A stretch of DNA of 64,000 bases from Phenylobacterium sp. (GTDB taxonomy: Bacteria; Pseudomonadota; Alphaproteobacteria; Caulobacterales; Caulobacteraceae): contig NZ_SSMX01000046.1 in the NCBI RefSeq assembly GCF_004799515.1, positions 1 through 64,000 of the forward strand, given 5' to 3'. The notes under the pieces are model-generated. The model was not told the DNA's origin, searched no databases, and worked only from the letters and a program-made list of their open reading frames with translations. A program made the translations under genes and the position numbers. Shown here in pieces: positions 55,567 to 62,957 of the stretch; position 1 is the stretch's first letter; every line of letters starts with the position of its first letter.

Positions 55567-56637
55567 ATGGCTCAGGATCGCCCCCCGCTGGCGACCCTGC
55601 TGTCCTGGGCCCTGGTGGCCTTCACCATCGAGCTCGACAACGCCTTCGAGGCGCGTATGCCGCACAGCACCACCGAGGGCGGCGGCGCGGGGCCGTGGCT
55701 GGTCTCGTGGGCCATGTGGGCGAACGTCCTGCGCTACGTCCCGGAAAGCGGGACCACCGTGGGCGAGCTGCGGCGCGCGGCGCGAACCGACAAGCTGCCG
55801 CTCGATGGCCTGCGCCGTTGGGGCTACCTCACGATTGATGCGGGGCCTGGAAGGCGGGTCTCCGGCGCGCCGCGGCCAGGCTGGGTGCTGCGCCCGACGC
55901 GGCATGCCGAACGCGCGGGCCAGGTCTGGGCGCCGCTGCCAGACGAGATCGAGGCGCGTTGGAGCGAAAGGTTCGGGCTGGGGGCCATGGCGCGGCTGCG
56001 CGCGGCGCTGGCCGCCGTCAGCGCCCGGATCGAGACGCCCCTGCCCGACTTCATGCCCATCCTGGGCTACGCCATGACGGCCAATTCGTCCGCCGACACC
56101 CCCGCCGCGCCATCGGCGGCGGACCCCGAGCTGCCGATGCTGTTGGCCCGGGCGCTGATAGCCTTCACCCACAGTTTCGAGGCCATCTCGCCGATATCCC
56201 TGGCCGTCGTCGCCAACGTCCTTTCCCGCCTCGACGCGGCGGAGGGCCAGCGCCTGCGCGACCTCCCCGTCGCCGCCGGTGTCGCGCCGCCGGCCGTGGC
56301 CATGGCGGTAGGCTTCCTGGAGAAGCGCGGCCTGGCTGAGATCGCAACCCTGGCGCGGGCCCGCACCGTGCGGCTGACTGCCCGCGGCGAGGCGGCCCGC
56401 GCGGCCGCCGCCAAGCGCCTGACCGCCGTGAACGCCGCTTGGATAGCCGATCCGCTGGGCGCTGAACTTGCCGCCGCCCTGGCGCTGATCGTCGGCGACG
56501 GGACGCCGGGCGGCTCACCGCTGTTCGCGGGCCTGCAGCCGGACCCGCGCGGCTGGCGCGCCAAATCCTGGCCGCCCGCGACGCTGCCGGCCTATCCGAT
56601 GATCCTGCACCGCGGCGGCTATCCCGACGGGGCCTAG
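55567..56637 (+). CDS. MarR-like winged-helix protein
   Basis: A 356-residue protein of unknown function. It has a predicted winged helix near residues 50-95 (TVGELRRAARTDKLPLDGLRRWGYLTI) and another near 215-275 (LRDLPVAAGVAPPAVAMAVGFLEKRGLAEIA... VRLTARGEAAR) that is MarR-like. A tandem winged-helix structure is unusual for a simple regulator; the role may be linked to the adjacent glycosylase. The stop shares CTAG with the convergent small gene. Confidence 0.7.
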   Translation: MAQDRPPLATLLSWALVAFTIELDNAFEARMPHSTTEGGGAGPWLVSWAMWANVLRYVPESGTTVGELRRAARTDKLPLDGLRRWGYLTIDAGPGRRVSGAPRPGWVLRPTRHAERAGQVWAPLPDEIEARWSERFGLGAMARLRAALAAVSARIETPLPDFMPILGYAMTANSSADTPAAPSAADPELPMLLARALIAFTHSFEAISPISLAVVANVLSRLDAAEGQRLRDLPVAAGVAPPAVAMAVGFLEKRGLAEIATLARARTVRLTARGEAARAAAAKRLTAVNAAWIADPLGAELAAALALIVGDGTPGGSPLFAGLQPDPRGWRAKSWPPATLPAYPMILHRGGYPDGA

Positions 56638-56816
56638 TCGTCCTCGTCGTCATTGTCCGGCAGGTCGGTGACCATCGCCGGCTTGCCATCGATCATCAGT
56701 TCGCCATTCGGCCCCTTGTGGCCCAGGAAGGCGTCGAACATGCCGGCCTTCACGGTGTGCGGTTCCCCGGGCAGGGCCTTGCCGGGCGGGGTTTTAGGCG
56801 TGTCGTCGTCGGACAT
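56634..56816 (-). CDS. small acidic protein
   Basis: A 60-residue protein, rich in Asp/Pro, with central KAGMFDAFLGHKGPNGELMIDGKPAMV. AAGGAGA stands 6 nt before the ATG at 56816. No recognisable domain. It is convergent with the winged-helix gene, sharing the CTAG stop. Confidence 0.6.
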   Translation of the reverse strand: MSDDDTPKTPPGKALPGEPHTVKAGMFDAFLGHKGPNGELMIDGKPAMVTDLPDNDDEDD

Positions 56817-56876
56817 GCGGGTCTCCTTCACCAAGCCAACAGCGCCGCTTGCCGAAGGTTCCCGGCTGCGCGGCGA

Positions 56877-57695
56877 CTAGCCCTCGACCAGGGCCTTTAG
56901 GGCCACCTGGACGGCCGGGTCGAGGAAGACCTCGTGGCCGCCCGGGATCGGGACCAGGACGACCGTCGCGCCGGCCTTGCGCGCCGCCTCGGCGAAGGCC
57001 CGGCTCTCCGGCGGCGGGGCGATGTCGTCGGCGGTTCCCGAAACCAGCGTCACCCGCGCGCCCGGCTTGATGCGACCGACTCCCGCCATCGGCGAGAGGC
57101 TGCGGACCGGCAGCAGCCACATGGGGCTGAACTGCTTGACGGCCATGTGCCGGCGGAACGGGCCGAGATCGCAGGGGCAGGAGACTAGCAGGGCGCGGCT
57201 GGCGACGCCGCGCTCCAGCAAGAGCGCCGAGAGGGCCGCGCCGCCGGAGTGGCCGGCCACGACCACCTCGCCGGCCCCGTACCGCGCCTTGGCCTCGCCG
57301 ATGGCCCGGAAGAGCTGGTCCAGCACCTGCGGCGTATAGTTGTCGCCGGTGGTGCGGCCCCGCACGCCGTCCGAGCGGCGCCCCTGCCGGTCGGCGTAGC
57401 CGGGCCTGAGCAGGGCGACGACCACCGCTTGTGGAACCGTCGCGGCGGCGTGCTGGGCGAAGACGTACTGGTAGCTCGGCTTCACGAACGGGGCGTCGCC
57501 GTGCAGCACCACGATCAGCGGCGGATGGGCGCCCGCCGAGGCCCCGACCCAGGCCTGGGCGGCGGTCCGCGCGCCGGCCGGGCCCAAGGTCAGGTCCTCG
57601 TGACGGCCCTCGGCCGGGGCCCCGTGCGCGCCAAGCGGCGACGCCAGGACCGCGGCCGCGAGCAGAAAGGCCGGCCCGCGGATCCGCCTCTTCAC
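56877..57695 (-). CDS. secreted alpha/beta hydrolase
   Basis: A 272-residue exported protein with a signal peptide (GPAFLLAAAVLASPLGAHGA). The nucleophile elbow is VVAGHSGGAALSAL (GHSGG, about 150), preceded by VVLHGDAPF and followed by a late His (GGHEVFLDP, about 257). An esterase/lipase-type function is likely. Its ATG overlaps the ABC transporter's stop by 4 nt, so the two are translated together. Confidence 0.9.
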   Translation of the reverse strand: MKRRIRGPAFLLAAAVLASPLGAHGAPAEGRHEDLTLGPAGARTAAQAWVGASAGAHPPLIVVLHGDAPFVKPSYQYVFAQHAAATVPQAVVVALLRPGYADRQGRRSDGVRGRTTGDNYTPQVLDQLFRAIGEAKARYGAGEVVVAGHSGGAALSALLLERGVASRALLVSCPCDLGPFRRHMAVKQFSPMWLLPVRSLSPMAGVGRIKPGARVTLVSGTADDIAPPPESRAFAEAARKAGATVVLVPIPGGHEVFLDPAVQVALKALVEG

Positions 57696-59479
57696 GCCAG
57701 GCCCTCCGTCACCGCGTGCAGCCGGGCGTAGGCGCCGCCCTTCTGCACCAGGTCGGCGTGCTTGCCCTCCTCGACGATCCGGCCGTCCTCGAAGACCAGG
57801 ATGCGGTCGGCGCCGCGGATGGTCGACAGGCGGTGGGCGATGACGATGGTGGTGCGCCCGACCATCAGCTCTTCCATCGCCGCCTGCACCTGCCGCTCGG
57901 TCTCCACGTCCAGCGACGAGGTCGCCTCGTCCAGCACCAGGATCGGCGCGTCGGCCAGGAAGGCGCGGGCGATCGCCACCCGCTGCCGCTCGCCGCCCGA
58001 CAGCTTCACCCCGCGCTCGCCGACCAGGGTCTTGTAGCCCTGCGGCAGGCGCTTGATGAAGTCGTCGGCCCGCGCGCGCTTGGCGGCCAGCTCCACCTCG
58101 TCCTGGGTGGCGTCGGGCCGGGCGTAGGCGATGTTCTCCGACAGGGTGCGGTGAAACAGCGCCGGGTCCTGCGGCACCACGGCGATGGCGCGGCGGAGCG
58201 ACCCCTGGGAGACCTCGGCGATGTCCTGCCCGTCCACCAGAATCTGGCCGCCGTCCACGTCATAGAGCCGCTGGATCAGCTTGACGAAGGTCGACTTGCC
58301 CGCGCCGGTCGGGCCGACGAGGGCTACCCGCTCGCCCGGCGCGATGCGCAGGGTGAAGTGGTCGTAGAGCGGCCGCTCGGCGGACTTGTAGCGGAACACC
58401 ACCCGGTCGAAGACGATCTCGCCCAGCTCGGCGCGGAAGGGCCGGGCCTCGGGGCGGTCGATCACCTGCGGGTCCATGGTGGCGTAGCGGGCCACGTCCT
58501 CGGTGTCGTCCAGCCCCTTCTGCGTCATGCGGATGTTGTCGCCGATGTTGCGCAGATAGCCGGTCATCAGCATGAAGGCGGTGATCACGAAGGCCACGTC
58601 GCCGGGAGTCGCCTGCCCCTTCACCCACAGGCGCAGCAGAAGGCCCGTGAGCCCCGCCTGCAGCACCACCAACAGCATGTTGTGCATCAGCCAGATGTCG
58701 GTGAAGCGGTTCCAGGTCCGGTTGGCGGCCACTCGCCACATCTCGGTGACGCCGCCGACGCGGGCCTCCTCCCGCGCCTCCGCCCCGAAGCTCTTCACCG
58801 TCGGGTTGGACGAGATGGAGTCGGCCAGGGCGCCGCCGATCCGGCTGTCCAGCGCCACGGAGCGCAGGTTCATCGGCCGGGCGTAGACGTTGGTGAAGTA
58901 GATGTTCGAGACGATGTAGAGCGTCACCATGACAGTGGAGAACAGCCCCACCATCGGCCAGCGCAGGGCCATCATCAGGCACAGACCGACCAGCACGATC
59001 ACCGCCGGCCCCAGGAACACTAGGGCCGCGTCGGAGACGCTGTCATAACCCCACATGGCGCGGCTGAGCCGCCGCACCGTCGCGCCGGCGAAGGTGTCGG
59101 CGTGCCAGTCGGCGCTGAACGACTGGACCTTCTTGAAGCCCTCGTCGGTCATCTCCTTCATGTTGGAGGAGGCGAGCGGGATCCAGAACCGCATGGACAG
59201 GTTGCGGATCAGCGAGAAGGCGAAATAGACGCCCACGAACACCGCCCAGGCGCGCCAGGCGCCGCTCGCGTTGGAAGGGCCGTGGGTCACGGCGTCCACC
59301 AGCCGGCCCGACGCCCAGGGGGTCGCCAGGTCGAAGGCGATGGCGGCGATCACCAGGCTGAGCGTGCCGGCGAGCAACCCGGGCCGGCGCAGCCAGAAGG
59401 CGGCGATGAAGCCCAGCACCTGGCTGTTCTTCAGGACGCGGGTCTTGGTGTCCTCGGTATCCTCGTAGTGGTCGGTCAT
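57692..59479 (-). CDS. ABC exporter, fused membrane and ATPase domains
   Basis: A 595-residue half-transporter of the MsbA/multidrug type. About six membrane helices (about 25-320), followed by the nucleotide-binding domain with Walker A (GPTGAGKST), signature LSGGERQRVAIARA, Walker B (ILVLDEATSSLD) and H-loop (IAHRLST). It acts as a dimer to export a lipid or drug-like compound. It is coupled to a secreted hydrolase gene downstream and preceded by a possible operator and small ORF. Confidence 0.94.
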   Translation of the reverse strand: MTDHYEDTEDTKTRVLKNSQVLGFIAAFWLRRPGLLAGTLSLVIAAIAFDLATPWASGRLVDAVTHGPSNASGAWRAWAVFVGVYFAFSLIRNLSMRFWIPLASSNMKEMTDEGFKKVQSFSADWHADTFAGATVRRLSRAMWGYDSVSDAALVFLGPAVIVLVGLCLMMALRWPMVGLFSTVMVTLYIVSNIYFTNVYARPMNLRSVALDSRIGGALADSISSNPTVKSFGAEAREEARVGGVTEMWRVAANRTWNRFTDIWLMHNMLLVVLQAGLTGLLLRLWVKGQATPGDVAFVITAFMLMTGYLRNIGDNIRMTQKGLDDTEDVARYATMDPQVIDRPEARPFRAELGEIVFDRVVFRYKSAERPLYDHFTLRIAPGERVALVGPTGAGKSTFVKLIQRLYDVDGGQILVDGQDIAEVSQGSLRRAIAVVPQDPALFHRTLSENIAYARPDATQDEVELAAKRARADDFIKRLPQGYKTLVGERGVKLSGGERQRVAIARAFLADAPILVLDEATSSLDVETERQVQAAMEELMVGRTTIVIAHRLSTIRGADRILVFEDGRIVEEGKHADLVQKGGAYARLHAVTEGLA

Positions 59480-59519
59480 CTTGCAACTCAGGGTCTCGGC
59501 GCCGACGGGCCGCGGGAAG

Positions 59520-59533
59520 GCCTTCTAGAAGGC
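59520..59533. promoter_or_regulatory. palindromic operator candidate
   Basis: gccttctagaaggc is a perfect 14-bp palindrome 41 bp upstream of the exporter's ATG, a suitable place for a repressor site on the exporter promoter. Confidence 0.45.
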
Positions 59534-59670
59534 GGCGGCGCGCGGCGGCGCGAATGAAGGTCTGTTGGGCGGAGCGGGGCCTTGGCGGGAAGGCCTGGCG
59601 GGCCGCGGGCGCGCGGAGCGACTTCGAAACCGGGGCCGGTCAGGCCCTCAGACGAAGCGGTCCGGTTGAG

Positions 59671-59733
59671 TTAGAAGCGCGGCGGCGGCCCGGCGAACCG
59701 TCGAGGAGCGGTCGGGATGAAAAGCGTCATCAT
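59671..59733 (-). CDS. possible 20-residue leader peptide or microprotein
   Basis: A 21-codon ORF beginning with two ATGs at 59733 and 59730 right after AAAGGAGG, the best Shine-Dalgarno match in the region. The encoded peptide starts MMTLFIP, contains RRF and PPP and ends RF. It is upstream of and parallel to the ABC exporter gene (192 nt away), which suggests a translational leader; it could also be an unrelated small protein. Confidence 0.4.
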   Translation of the reverse strand: MMTLFIPTAPRRFAGPPPRF

Positions 59734-59863
59734 GCCCCCTCCTTTCGGGTCGCTGAGGAGCCGGAAGCTAGGCGCGCGACTTTCGAGCGTCAAGGCGGGC
59801 ATCGGGGCGAACGGCGAACACGGTTCGGCTTTGTGAGCCGGGTGGCAGGCCGGCCACACTCGC

Positions 59864-59871
59864 TCTAGAAC
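59864..59871 (+). promoter_or_regulatory. -10 box of leaderless ubiA
   Basis: TCTAGAAC matches the GCTANAWC consensus at seven of eight positions. Six nt separate it from the GTG at 59878. Confidence 0.45.
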
Positions 59872-59877
59872 CCTTCT

Positions 59878-60909
59878 GTGACCACCGCGCCCGCGCCCGA
59901 CGCTCCCCTGCCCGACGCCCGTCCCGCCAACTGGGTGGACCGGCTTGCGCCGCGCGGCCTGCGGCCCTGGCTGAGGCTCGGGCGGTTCGACCGGCCGGTG
60001 GGGATCTGGCTCTTGATGCTGCCGGGCTGGCAGGGCGTGGTCCTGGCCGACGCCCTGGAGCACCGGCTGCCGAACTTCGGCCTGATGGGGCTGATCGCGG
60101 TGGGGGCGGCGCTGATGCGCGCGGCCGGCTGCGCCTACAACGACATCGTCGACCGGGACATCGACGCCAAGGTGGCGCGCACGGCGCTTAGGCCGATCCC
60201 GGCCGGGCAGATCAGCGTGCGGCAGGCCTGGGCCTTCGTGATCGCCTGCTGCCTGGTCTCGCTGGCCATCCTCCTGACCCTGCCGCCCACCGCCGTCCTG
60301 CTGGGCGTGGGCTCGTTGGCGCTGGTGGCGGCCTATCCGTTCACGAAGCGGATCACCTGGTGGCCGCAGGCCTGGCTCGGCCTCACTTTCAACTGGGGCG
60401 CGCTGCTGGGCTTCTCGGCGGCGACCGGCGCGGGACCGCAGTTCTGGCGCGGCATGGCGCCCTATGTGCTGACCTCCCAGGACAACACCTTCCTGATGCG
60501 CGCCCTGGCCGACAGCGCGGTGCGTTGGCCGGCGGTGCTGCTCTACGCCTCGGGCGTGTTCTGGACCCTGGGCTACGACACCATCTACGCCATCCAGGAT
60601 CTGGAGGACGACGCGCTCGCCGGGGTGAAGTCCACCGCGCGGCGGCTGGGGGCGCAGGCGCCGCTGGCGATCCTCGGCTTCTACCTGGCCAGCCTGACCA
60701 TCCTGCTCGGCCTGGGCGCGGTGGCCGGCCTCGGGCCGATCTACTTCCTGGGCCTGATCGCCTACGGGATCCAGCTCTGCTCCCAGGCCCGTAAGGTGCG
60801 CATGGACAACGGCCCCCTGGCGCTCAGGCTCTTCAAGTCGAACGCTTGGTCGGGCCTGATCCTGGTCTTCGCCATCTTCGCCGGGACCCGCTTTTTCCTG
60901 GGTGACTAG
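59878..60909 (+). CDS. ubiA: 4-hydroxybenzoate polyprenyltransferase
   Basis: A 343-residue UbiA enzyme that attaches the polyprenyl tail in ubiquinone synthesis. The two Asp-rich motifs are AYNDIVDRDIDAKVARTALRPI (about 85) and YAIQDLEDDALAGVKSTARRLG (about 240). About nine membrane helices. It begins with GTG, and the Caulobacter-like -10 box TCTAGAAC ends 6 nt in front of it with no ribosome binding site, so translation is probably leaderless. Confidence 0.95.
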   Translation: MTTAPAPDAPLPDARPANWVDRLAPRGLRPWLRLGRFDRPVGIWLLMLPGWQGVVLADALEHRLPNFGLMGLIAVGAALMRAAGCAYNDIVDRDIDAKVARTALRPIPAGQISVRQAWAFVIACCLVSLAILLTLPPTAVLLGVGSLALVAAYPFTKRITWWPQAWLGLTFNWGALLGFSAATGAGPQFWRGMAPYVLTSQDNTFLMRALADSAVRWPAVLLYASGVFWTLGYDTIYAIQDLEDDALAGVKSTARRLGAQAPLAILGFYLASLTILLGLGAVAGLGPIYFLGLIAYGIQLCSQARKVRMDNGPLALRLFKSNAWSGLILVFAIFAGTRFFLGD

Positions 60910-61256
60910 CGGCGCGCCTCGCGGACCAGACCGTCGGTCCCGCCGAGCGCGGCGGTGACACGCGGGGCGTCCAGGGTTTGCACCGCCGTCTTGACCACCA
61001 TCCGGTAGCAATCGGCCATCTGCTCCATGGCGCCCAGGCTGACGCCCAGATTGCGCGGGTCGGCGCGGCAGACGTCGGCGGCGGCGCGGCCGATGCGGTC
61101 CAGCATGGTCCGCGCGCCGGCGGCGGAGTTCAGGTCCAGGTCCTGGTAGGCGATCTTCACCGCCGGGGCCGCGTCGGCCGCGATCGCCGTGGACGCGCTC
61201 AGCGCCAGGCAGAGCGAAAGCGCGGCCGACGCCGCGATCAAGATGGGGGTGCGCAT
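60906..61256 (-). CDS. UrcA-family protein
   Basis: A 116-residue exported protein: signal peptide (LIAASAALSLCLALSASTAIA), then the UrcA pattern KIAYQDLDLNSAAGARTMLDRIGRAAADVCRADPRN. UrcA is a small periplasmic protein common in Caulobacterales and Sphingomonadales, of unknown function. Two Cys (VCRAD and MADCYR) may form a disulfide. Its stop shares CTAG with that of ubiA. Confidence 0.9.
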   Translation of the reverse strand: MRTPILIAASAALSLCLALSASTAIAADAAPAVKIAYQDLDLNSAAGARTMLDRIGRAAADVCRADPRNLGVSLGAMEQMADCYRMVVKTAVQTLDAPRVTAALGGTDGLVREARR

Positions 61257-61425
61257 GAAAAGTCCTCCTTCGATCTCAGGAGGCTAGTCTCGTCGCCGCC
61301 AGCCATGGGACAGGTTGAGACAAGCGCCGGCTTTCGCCGATAAAATCGGCCTTGGGCGGATAAACGGCGGCTTCTTCTGCGCCTTGGCAGGCGCGGCGTC
61401 CTCCTGTCCTCGCGCGGCGTCCCGG

Positions 61426-61433
61426 GCTATAAT
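61426..61433 (+). promoter_or_regulatory. -10 box of leaderless desaturase gene
   Basis: GCTATAAT lies 7 nt before the ATG at 61441 with no ribosome binding site between. It matches both the E. coli TATAAT and most of the Caulobacter GCTANAWC consensus. Confidence 0.55.
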
Positions 61434-61440
61434 CGCCCGC

Positions 61441-62403
61441 ATGGCTGTCGCCGCCCGCGTAGACCCGAAGACCTATTTCACGCCCGAGGAGTGGGCGCCC
61501 TTGGCGCGCCGTTCGCCGTGGAAGGGCCTCGCGCTGCTGGCGCACGCCTGGCTCGTAATCGGCCTGGCCATGGCGCTGGCCGTGGCCGCGCCGAGCTGGT
61601 GGAAGCTCATCGCCATCCCGCTGGCCATCGTGGTCATCGGCGGCCGCCAGCTCGGGATCGCCATCCTGATGCACGATGCGGCGCACGCGGCCCTGCACCC
61701 GGACCTGAAGATCAACGACTGGGTCGGCAACCACCTGACCACCGGCGGGCTGCTCGACTACCGGAACTACCATCTGCAGCATCACAAGTTCGCCCAGCAG
61801 GTCGAGGACCCGGACCTGGTGCTGTCGGCGCCCTTCCCGATCACGCGCACCTCCCTGCGCCGCAAGATAGTCCGCGACCTGACCGGCCAGACCTATTGGA
61901 AACAGCGCTGGAGCGGCCTCTTCAAGCGCCTCGCCGAGCGCAAGCCGGACCAGCCGCTCTGGCCGATCCTGAAGGACGCCGTCTACGCCCGCCGCCGCTT
62001 CCTCAGCGGCATGGTGGTGACCCTGGCGCTCACCGCGCCCTTTGGCCTGTGGTGGGTGTGGCCGGTGCTGTGGCTGGTCCCGCAGGCCACCTGGCTGCCG
62101 ATGATCACCCGTCTGCGCAACATCGCCGAGCATGCCTGCGTGGCCAAGAACGAGCCCGACCCGCTGCGCCACGCGCGCACCACCCACGCCAACTGGCTGG
62201 AGCGGGCGGTGATCGCGCCCTACTTCGTGAACTACCACTGCGAGCATCACATGTTCATGCATGTGCCCTGCTACAACCTGCCCCGCGCGCACCGCCTGCT
62301 GAAGGCCAAGGGCGTGATGGGGGGCATGCTGACCGCGCCGGGCTATCTCAGCGTCCTCACCCTGGCGAGCGCCAAGGCCGCCGCCGTCGCCCTCGCCGCC
62401 TAG
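61441..62403 (+). CDS. fatty-acid desaturase (membrane di-iron)
   Basis: A 320-residue membrane enzyme with the three His boxes of the desaturase/hydroxylase superfamily: HDAAH (about 80), HLQHH (about 114) and HCEHH (about 264). Four or so membrane helices. It would introduce a double bond or hydroxyl into a fatty acyl or carotenoid substrate. Its lone context does not show which. Probably leaderless transcription. Confidence 0.93.
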   Translation: MAVAARVDPKTYFTPEEWAPLARRSPWKGLALLAHAWLVIGLAMALAVAAPSWWKLIAIPLAIVVIGGRQLGIAILMHDAAHAALHPDLKINDWVGNHLTTGGLLDYRNYHLQHHKFAQQVEDPDLVLSAPFPITRTSLRRKIVRDLTGQTYWKQRWSGLFKRLAERKPDQPLWPILKDAVYARRRFLSGMVVTLALTAPFGLWWVWPVLWLVPQATWLPMITRLRNIAEHACVAKNEPDPLRHARTTHANWLERAVIAPYFVNYHCEHHMFMHVPCYNLPRAHRLLKAKGVMGGMLTAPGYLSVLTLASAKAAAVALAA

Positions 62404-62453
62404 GCGCGCACCGGCGGCGGGAACGCAGGACGGAGCCCGCCGGTTGGAGACCC

Positions 62454-62954
62454 ATGCCCCTTAAGCTCGAAGGCTCCTGCCGCTGCGGCGCCGTGCATTT
62501 CACGATGCAAAGCCACACGCCCGTTCCCTATCAACGCTGCTACTGCTCGATCTGCCGCAAGACTGCCGGCGGCGGCGGCTACGCCATCAATCTGGGCGCC
62601 GACCGTCGCACCCTGAAGGTCGAGGACCCCGGCAAGGCCATCCGCGTCTTCCACGCCGAGATCGCCGACGAGGACGACGGCCATTGCGAGGTCTCCACCG
62701 GCGAGCGCAGCTTCTGCTCGAAGTGCGCCACGGCGCTGTGGCTGTTCTCGCCCGAGTGGCCGGACCTCGTGCACCCCTTCGCCTCGGCCATCGACTCCGA
62801 GCTGCCGGCCGCGCCGTCGAAGGTCCACCTGATGCTGAAGTACAAGCCGGCCTGGGTGATTGTGAACCAGGGGCCGGACGACGCCCTCTTCGACCTCTAT
62901 CCCGAGCAGTCCCTGGAGGACTGGCACAAGTCCCGCGGCCTCTGGGTGGCGTGA
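62454..62954 (+). CDS. GFA-family (glutathione-dependent formaldehyde-activating-like) protein
   Basis: A 166-residue zinc protein. The Cys zinc ligands are GSCRCGAVHF (about 8), CYCSICRKT (about 30) and CSKCATALW (about 90). Members are often annotated as formaldehyde-activating, but the activity is proven only for a few. A weak purine-rich site precedes the ATG. Confidence 0.92.
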   Translation: MPLKLEGSCRCGAVHFTMQSHTPVPYQRCYCSICRKTAGGGGYAINLGADRRTLKVEDPGKAIRVFHAEIADEDDGHCEVSTGERSFCSKCATALWLFSPEWPDLVHPFASAIDSELPAAPSKVHLMLKYKPAWVIVNQGPDDALFDLYPEQSLEDWHKSRGLWVA

Positions 62955-62957
62955 GAC

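Larger units (their letters stand above)
59480..59877. other. divergent intergenic region between the ABC exporter and ubiA
   Basis: About 400 bp. It holds a palindrome at 59520-59533, a 20-codon ORF with a perfect ribosome binding site (59671-59733, leftward), and the -10 box of ubiA at 59864-59871. The rest is GC-rich and without supported genes. Confidence 0.5.
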
